Assembly: GCA_032191485.1 (NCBI GenBank)
Contig: JAVDOI010000011.1
Location: forward strand, 22,046,887 to 22,110,886
Direction: 5' to 3'
Length of the DNA: 64,000 bases
Source: Leptoclinus maculatus
Lineage: Eukaryota > Chordata > Actinopteri > Perciformes > Stichaeidae
A model generated the notes under the pieces. It saw nothing but the letters and a program-made list of their open reading frames with translations, did not search any database and had not been told where the DNA came from. Positions 56,823 to 64,000 of the stretch are shown piece by piece; the stretch's first letter is position 1, and every line of letters begins with the position of its first letter. A program made the position numbers and the translations under genes.

Positions 56823-58122
56823 CGTGCAAAAAAACAAAGAGTTTTCCAGCTCCTTACAGGACACTTTGACAAAATAGCATCACGCTCCCCTGAGCTTCAG
56901 GTTTGCACTATTACACACATATCTCTCTCTCTTTTTCCATCTCTTTCCTTTCTTTAATCTCAATATTTTCCTCCTTGTCCTTTGTACCCGATCTCTCACC
57001 TCTCTTGTTTCTGTTTACAATTCAGCTCCCTCTTTGCTCTGACACCCCATCTTGTCAGAAAAACGGTCCACCATTACTCTCTCATCCCTCCCTAAATATC
57101 CCCTCGTCCTACACTCCATCTCCCAGGGTGGCAGGAAGGAAGAGAGAGGGATTGGAGAGGAGGCTAAGAAGGATGGAAGAGCGGAGGAGCGAGGAAGGGA
57201 AGATGAGGCATTTCGATGCAAACTAAAGACATTCATCTACAGGGAGCGAACAGCTTTCTACATGATCTATGCTGAGTTTACAGGAACTCTTAACTCACTC
57301 ATGCACACACACAACATATCATTTCCAGGGAGCTTGTTTTCCATCATGCACTAACCGACAAACATATGCCGGTAGTACATCACTTCAGGGCGGTGGTGTA
57401 AACAGGATGATTCTGTTCCCAGACGTGTTCTGTGACGTGTTCAGTCATTCATTTTTGATATGACATTTTGGCAGAGAAAAAAAACCCAATGTGTTGAAGT
57501 TGTTCAAGGCCTTACACTGATCCAATTACTCTTTGTCTTGTAGGGGTTATACTTGTAGGCCAAAAAGGAAATCTGTACAGACCGTGTTGAATGAAAGTGC
57601 ATCCACCTAAAGATTGGGCTAGAAACACAGAGGTTAACAGTTTCAAAGGAAAGTTAACAGTTGTGCATTATATTTCACAGTGCTGTAAAGGTTAAAGGTA
57701 AAACTGCAGATACCTCACATCAACCACACTCAGAGTAGGAACTTCTCCCGTCGTCTGAGTCCCATAGGACAGCCGGTATACATAAGATGACTTGCATTCC
57801 CTATGGCATACAGGCATTGAACACAGAATGACTGCATCAGGGAACACTTAAATATACAGCATATATAGTATACTGTATATGTGTATGTTGTTCATGGTGT
57901 GTTGTGTTATGTGAATTGTATGTACCTTTGCTGTTCTTTGGAAAAGCCAAAAACAAATATCTGCAGTCCCCGAGAACATAAGCGGTAGTGTTTCCGACCA
58001 CCAGATTCCCTTTAAGAAATGCCTTATTTTACTGCAGTAAGGTCTGACAGTCTGCCCAGTCTGCCCCGCTCAGTCCTGGTGCTGGTTTATACATGCATAC
58101 CTTCTGTCCAGCGGGCCCCACA
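56823..58122. other. Non-coding interval
   Basis: Pyrimidine-rich then purine-rich blocks (about 56930-57210) generate open frames without motifs. No gene is supported. Confidence 0.5.
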
Positions 58123-58317
58123 AAACCGCCTCCCAGCAGGGACCGGTGGAGTAGCGAGGTGAAGCTCTTCTCCTGGACAGAGGAGGAGCAGCTGTTGCCG
58201 AGCTCTCCACCTCCCGCCGGAGCGTTGATTACGGGTCGAAGTCTGCAGCGAAGTCGGGTCCGTCTGGTGGAGTCTGAGCTGAGGGAGTTTCTGATAAACC
58301 TGCATGATTTTCTATGA
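58118..58317 (+). CDS. Candidate terminal exon of an unidentified host gene
   Basis: A CCTTCTGTCCAG splice-acceptor-like sequence ends at about 58117. It is followed by an open frame of about 65 codons, in unusually GC-rich sequence for this window, to TGA/TAG-type termination at 58315-58317. The predicted segment contains WSSEVKLFSWTEEEQLLPSS and a charged ESELREFLINLHDFL end. I do not recognise it. Compositional contrast and the acceptor suggest a real exon, but no upstream exon was identified in the window. It may also be chance. Confidence 0.3.
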
Positions 58318-59136
58318 TTTCCCCCGCTCTACCTTTGGTTTGTTGATTGTTGAGAAGAAAAATAAGTGTTCAAATGCAAAGCGAAAAATGTCAAAGTTCT
58401 GCACAAGTTTGATATTTCTAGCACATCTTTATCACTTAATTCTGACATAGTGGCTTTGTGAACCAAGACACAATAGGAATATATTAAGTTGTAGCCAAAG
58501 GCCAACCACATCACATGATTGACTAAGCCAACAGTAAAGTGCCTTGAAGTGACTATTTTCAATATTTTTGTATTATGAGAGGATCACAGGACTACCTGAA
58601 TGTGAAAGGGGTCCTCACATTGATAAACCCATAGAGAACTATCACCCAACTGCAGTTCCAATCAACTACTGAGCTTTACTGCACCTCAAGCTCATTGGTT
58701 TTACTGCTCACAAAGCTCTCGTCACCTTTGTTTTCAGCAAAGAAAACAACTGTACCTGTCTGCCCTACACCAACAGGCTGTCACACAGTTAGTGACTGGC
58801 TGGTGAACACATGGAAGCATTTAGCAGCTAAAGAGACAGATTTCCCTCAGGAGTTGGTAAAACATCAAGCGCAAAAAGGAGAGTTAATATTGGACTTAAC
58901 CTACATTCATCAGGTGGAAACAAACACTCCACATAAAAGCTAAGTGATGAGTTGAAAAAAAGTAGGAAAAGCTCTGTGGCTGCTGGCTTTGCTTGCAAAT
59001 TCGCCAAATCAACTTAAAAGTTGATAACAGTGTTGTGTTTAGCGCTCGTTTGCCACTTTGCCTCACTAATACATCAGTTATTGCAGGCTTGAAGACACAA
59101 TATGGATTTCTTTGTGAAAAGGCACAGTTATGTTTA
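58318..59136. other. Non-coding interval
   Basis: No gene recognised. An open frame at 58695-58943 contains no known motif. Confidence 0.5.
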
Positions 59137-59141
59137 CATTC

Positions 59142-59904
59142 AGGGGCAAATTCAAAAAAGGATCCGACGGCTTTAGCGGCCGCTAAACCTGCACCAATGA
59201 GACAAAAAGAAACCGTGTAACTCTCAAAGCATCAACAAAGGGTGAAATACACCTCTAACTGCGCTGCATAGCAAATAAGTATGATTGAGCCTAATTACAA
59301 AAACAGTTCAGAAAGATCAGTGCTGATAACAACATGCAGTTACAATGACATTATTAGACTCTTCAGAGAGTTGATTTATAAGTTGTCCGCTCAAACGCAT
59401 TTACTTTGGGATGCAGCGACGCGATGTAATGCAAGTTGTCACGAAAAACTAAATTAACAAAGCTAACCTACGTGTCATATTTGATAATATATGAAAAAAA
59501 GGTTGTTATATTTACCAATCCTGGGTTTATATTTTATAGTGGGAATATAAAACCATGATATGGATGGGTTTAGCCTTTACATATAGCACCACTGTAAATT
59601 CCTTTTGGAAAACATATTTCCTAGGTGTCAATCTGCATCACCATAAGAGCAGGATCATTCTATGCCCCCCCCCCCCAACCAACCAACGGGCCTCAGTGCA
59701 ACCACACTTACTGCCTCAATCAGACCCAAAGCAAAGGCAATTTGTAGTCAGCTGCAAACCTTTATGGGCGTTTGTGCTATAATATCATTTTTGCAATATA
59801 TTTTGTATATTGAACCGATAGGCGGGGCAAATAGCAGTCGCAAATGGTTGCACAATTCATGGTGCTATCAGCGGCCTCGTTCCATTCTTTCTGAGTCCAC
59901 CCCT
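59142..59904. mobile_element. Possible non-autonomous DNA element with imperfect TIRs
   Basis: The left AGGGGCAAATTCAAAAAAGGAT and inverted right AGGGGTGGACTCAGAAAGAAT form imperfect inverted ends, flanked by CATT(C) and CATT(G). The interior has segments such as GGCGGGGCAAATAGCAGTCG that look repeat-derived, and a C12 run at 59665-59676. No ORF of interest. Superfamily unknown. Confidence 0.4.
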
Positions 59905-59909
59905 CATTG

Positions 59910-62905
59910 TTTATTTGGATAAATATGTATCCTTCCTCAACACATTTCCAAAGCAGAGTTTTATGTTAGCTAACTAGCAGTGTTCTTCGTTCATGCCTTT
60001 TGTTGGCACATTGCTCACTAGTTTTTGGGAACATTACTCGACAGACTGACTCTTACAGGCACTTGTCTTGAAGTGGTCAAAGCATTATCGAGAAGACAAT
60101 CGTTCAATGGGCCCTTAAAGACAAAAGCACCTTTAGGAGCCAGGTGTCTAGACAAAATGTAAGTTGTTCCTTTATGTGTCTCAATGGGCAGTAAACAAGT
60201 TCCACGGAAAGTACTAGGACCATTCTATAAAACCCTTTTTGTCCTTTCTGTCCGTCCTAACACCTCAGGAAGGCTCTGACTACATGTGTACACCAGTAGT
60301 GAGACTTAACTGTTGGCCAGAGGGTTTTTGTGCCCTAAACACAGGATAGAGGTGAAGACCACGGCTGAAGGTGATGCCATCCGCTTCATTTACCCCATGC
60401 CTCTTGTAAACGAGACTCGGGCCACTTAACGCTACTCCTGTTATCTCGCCGGTCACCTTCAGTTTCATCACAAGGTGTGTGAAATAAAAGACACCAAGAA
60501 AGTTTTGAGGGGAAACATCCCAATAAAAGTAATGCCTTTTTCCATGCTCCATGCAGAGAAACAAACCATTGGAGGCATCAGTTTGAAAAGTTGAAACCAA
60601 AGCTTACATTCCTAGTGTTGAGAAGAGAATGTCTCCCGACTCAAAGAGCTCTCCAATAATGAGTTTATTGGCCCCGGTTACAAGCAGACTTGACATAAAG
60701 CGAACTGCAGATAAAGGGGGAATTGTAACTCTTGATAGCTGGCTAAGTCTTGGTCAGCAAAATGTTTTGCCTGGAGGGAGAGTAGGGGTGAGGGAGAGGG
60801 AGAAATTCTGCTTAGCATGAAGTTTCTACTGATGCTGATCATTCCTTTAAAAGTTGCGAGGTTATTGTTCTTGTAGCCAGGGCAGAGAGTTAATGGGAGC
60901 TGGATGGAGTGAGTGTGGTGTGTGAATGTGTGGAGGGATGTGAGTACTGGGTAAGTAGAAACCAAGAAAGAAAGTGATAATTCGTTAATGCGATTTTTTG
61001 CAATTTGCCCGGTTGCAAAGCGGAATTAGCCAAAATGACAGATTTTCAAGAGTGCGTGCTGCCTGCCCTGGCCTGCCTCATCTGTCATGTAACTTTTTAG
61101 TATACCAGACGGAAATTAGCATGGTTCCAAACCTTTGAGTCACGTCCCACATCTCTGGTCCATCAGAGATTAAAATAGGTCTTATCCCCACCTTGAAGAA
61201 ACAACCAAGTTTTGTAGGGCAGGATTGAGGAATGGGGATAGTAATCTCCCTCAGAGCCAGAATCTACTCCAAACCAAAAATGGCGGCAAGTGTGGATGGA
61301 ATTCATGCAAATAACAGAAATAAAAACTCAGGCAGAATGCAAGGTGAAATTTGGGTTGAGTTTTAAAAGTGTGCAATTAGATGCGTATACCTAAATTGAA
61401 GTGAAGACGCATCTGCGTTGGTCTTCAATGTATCGACTTGATCAATCGCAATGATTGGGTTGCAGTCCTCAGCGGGTCAAGGGTGGCCGGTTGGTGTGGG
61501 AAGATCTTTTCTTGGGAACTGTCCCCGGCGCTGATTGACTTAACTTTAAAATGGACAAAATGTTCTTCCAGGGGAACACGCCTCTTGAACCCCTTAGTGT
61601 CAGAGGTCCACCCACCATAGCCAACACTCGACTATGAAGCTTCTATACAAATTCAACCCTGATTTCCATAAACTGCTGCTGTTTAGTCCCGTGTGCTACG
61701 AAACCTTATGAGTGATTCACTCGCATCCCGGAGAAATCATTCGAGGTAAGCTTAGCGCCTTTGTGTTTTTATTATTTTTTAATAAAGTATTTATTTTCAA
61801 TAAACAAGAATAATGTAAACTGCTACTGCTTGTTGGAGCCGGTTGGAAACATGAATACAATGTCGGGCTGATTGGTGAAGTGAAAACTAAATTGCAATTC
61901 TGTGTGATTAGCAGGCCAACTGAGCCTCAGACAAATCAGCTAGAAAAGTGGGATTAAAACATGAATTTGGATCATTTGTTTTATTTGGTTTACAACAGGA
62001 ATATAATTGGACGACTGGAGAATGAAGACATTTACAGTTGGTAGAAATCTTGAAAGTTATTTTAGTCAGTCACAGGACCTTTTAAATTCTCAGCATTATT
62101 GCTTGAGAAGACCTAGGCATCCACACAAGTTACAGTTCATACTTCTGGTTTTATACGTACAGTGAGGCTAACTTTGCTCATACTTCTTAAGAGTTTAGCC
62201 TGTGCGAGGTCACACGAGGTGAGGTGAGGCCAACCTTTCTTTGTTTAACTTGTGGACGCTGCTTTTAATGTGGTGAAATACACACTGCTCAGTTCACACG
62301 GGCTTCTCTCTTTCTGTCTCATTCTCCTTGAGTCAGCTCAGCACTTTTAATTACGGGTTAATATTACATGAACTTGTGAAGATGAAGAGCTCTCTCCCTT
62401 TCACTCTGTTTCTCTGCCTCCCTCGCTCGCTGCCTTCTACGATCATTAATGGCTCCTCCGTTAATGGAGTGCTTTGGTTGGAGGAAACCCTGATGCAAGA
62501 TGCATTACAAAAAAAACATTACAAAAGCAGAAAAGGCCTTCACCTGCCAAATAGAGGAATCAATTGCACTCACATCACAAACTGATTATTTCCTTTTGCT
62601 TAGATCGTGTTTTTTTGCTTTTCCCATTTTTCTTTGTCTCTGGGTAAACTCATTTCCCTATCCGTGTATTGTCGAGTCATGAGAGTTCAGATTTAAAGTA
62701 GCAGACCACTCTCTGTCCCCGAGAGTTTCTGAGCGCTCCCACTGAGTCATAACTAAAATCTTACCTCTCATTAGTGGTGAAACTTATCAAACTGCTACTA
62801 TGCAGAGAGTTGTAAATCTGGCATATTTTGTAACGGCACGAGACCAGCTTTTACTGTGAATGCGGAGGTTACTTTCGTAAAGAAAGTCCCGCACCTTCTA
62901 GTGGA
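59910..62905. other. Non-coding interval
   Basis: No gene recognised. AT-rich blocks at about 61860-61975 and 62330-62520, with TAAT cores and low repeat content, resemble conserved non-coding elements. Confidence 0.5.
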
Positions 62906-62909
62906 CATT

Positions 62910-63731
62910 TGTGGAGGATTTCAGTATTGAAGATAGAATTAGTGGGATTTTAGTATTAGAATTAGTTTAGTATGATGATTAGCACCTCTTGTGGTGAATA
63001 GAAGTGTCAAAATAATAAGAATGTTACGATGGGTTAAAGTGTTGCAATATATTTATCTATGAGATGTAATATGTTTAGAATGAATATAGGAAGCATCGTG
63101 GAAATGCCGCACATATGCTTGTAAAAAGTGTCAAAGTATCAGGAAGTACCAGAATACTTATCTAGTGTAGAGAGTGTTTACAATATGTTTACTATAGGAG
63201 TGGAACCATAAGAGACAATTATTGGATGTATTATTAATAAATGTATTAATCTGTAAGAATAGTCGATAGGGATAGACAGGATTTTAAGTCGGGCTTTAAC
63301 AGAGGACACCAAGATTAGAGCGAGGACCCAAGAGGGACCCCAAGAAGGAGGAGCTACAGACGGAGACCAATAGGAGACGACGAGGGAGTCAGCTGACTAA
63401 GGCTAGGAGGAGTCAGCTGGATTTAGGCCAATAGTATTTGAGACAGATATTTTACGGACTATGAAAGGAGATTCAAATGTTTATTTCAGTCTCTTCATCA
63501 CATTTCGTCCTTCAGGTAACAAGCTTCCTGTTTGGAGTGTGTGTGAGAGCTGTTCTCGAGAGCATTTTACTATCGATAGTTAATTCAGATTGCATTTGTT
63601 ATTAAATACATGTTTTATTTTGAAACCTGAATTCGAACTTATTTGGTGCACATGCGCAGTAAGAAGTAAATAGAGAACCAGGCCATTTGCTGGGCTCCTG
63701 TAGCTTGACGATATATTCATATGCCTTGATG
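62910..63731 (+). mobile_element. Solo LTR (family 1), plus orientation
   Basis: About 820 bp beginning TGTGGAGGATTTCAG, closely matching the inverted solo LTR at 10463-11277 over its whole length. It includes an ATTAAA polyadenylation signal at 63601-63606 and the GTTCTCGAGAGCATTTTACT block shared by all LTRs here. The last 50 bases have diverged, so the 3' end is approximate, and I see no convincing target duplication. Confidence 0.85.
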
Positions 63732-64000
63732 GGATTTATTTTAGGAAAATAATCTAATAAACCATGAATTACACATATGATGTTTGCCCATTTAAGAGAT
63801 AATTTTGAACGTCAGGAAAGCCGCCTTTTGTCGTAAAAAAGAAAGACGATATTCCAAAAAGTTTCGTATGCGACGTCTCTCTCTGAAGCTGTATGTTACC
63901 TACAGGGATGTACTCACACTAACAACGGGTCTTTCTAGTTTTTTTTGCTTCTCGGCTGATAAAAAGAGAAGCTGGTTAAAACACATCAGGTAACATAACG
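63732..64000. other. Non-coding sequence to window end
   Basis: Nothing recognised; an open frame at 63805-63993 has no motif. Confidence 0.5.

Noticed and set aside
56903..57354. Overlapping open frames of 70-107 codons
   Set aside because: Low-complexity pyrimidine/purine-rich composition; no motif or splice support.
1..64000. tRNA, rRNA or snRNA genes
   Set aside because: I looked for characteristic A/B boxes and conserved stems by eye and saw none convincing; a tRNAscan or Rfam search would be decisive.

Overview
The window looks like a stretch of teleost fish (probably percomorph) nuclear genome. It has AT-rich, low-gene-density DNA with eukaryotic splice signals and (GT)n/(TA)n microsatellites. 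The mobile elements are ones typical of fish: a class-I-like endogenous retrovirus, L2/Rex-type LINEs, and Harbinger, hAT, piggyBac, EnSpm/CACTA, Tc1 and Mutator-like DNA elements. I found no convincing host protein-coding gene. The only host-exon candidate is a small ORF behind a splice acceptor near 58.1 kb. This section is best described as a gene-poor region colonised by layer upon layer of transposable elements.

Layout. 1-8.8 kb is unique-looking non-coding DNA with some possible conserved non-coding segments and dispersed repeat fragments. 8.79-10.37 kb is a GTAC-rich, TA-flanked non-autonomous DNA element. A second, unfamiliar element (8935-9750) sits inside it, with 26-bp terminal inverted repeats, arrays of a roughly 11-bp CGGAT/CGGTT motif, a TATA box and a 41-codon lysine/alanine-rich ORF. 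10.46-11.28 kb is an inverted solo LTR with a perfect 4-bp target duplication. 11.3-21.6 kb is a 5'-truncated, frameshifted provirus (leader, gag, pro, RT-RNase H, integrase, env, 3' LTR) on the + strand. 21.6-27.3 kb holds a LINE tail, an internally deleted Harbinger copy and a solo LTR with a GTCC duplication. 27.4-32.8 kb is a composite of LINE, EnSpm/CACTA transposase remnant, piggyBac transposase with a preserved core, and a Tc1-like end. 36.45-40.90 kb is a full-length Harbinger element with convergent transposase and Myb/SANT-like genes. 42.0-43.0 kb is a LINE reverse transcriptase fragment. 43.49-45.69 kb is a fold-back element with about 0.85-kb inverted arms and a perfect 9-bp target duplication. 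47.51-50.22 kb is a complete hAT element with an 8-bp duplication and a nearly intact transposase. 50.2-62.9 kb is mostly non-coding, with palindromes, minisatellites and MITE-like pieces. 62.9-63.7 kb is another solo LTR, related to the one at 10.5 kb.

How the parts relate. Most coding capacity belongs to selfish elements. The provirus genes would have worked as one retroviral unit (structural Gag, protease/polymerase, envelope) but are now broken in several places. The Harbinger transposase and its Myb-like partner form the usual two-protein system; the transposase is dead but the Myb exons look better preserved. The hAT transposase is interrupted in its C-terminal half only at a 7-base homopolymer, with further frame problems in the N-terminal BED finger. 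The piggyBac frame keeps its three catalytic aspartates. The least familiar structures are the CGGAT-array element (8935-9750) and the long-armed fold-back element (43486-45687).
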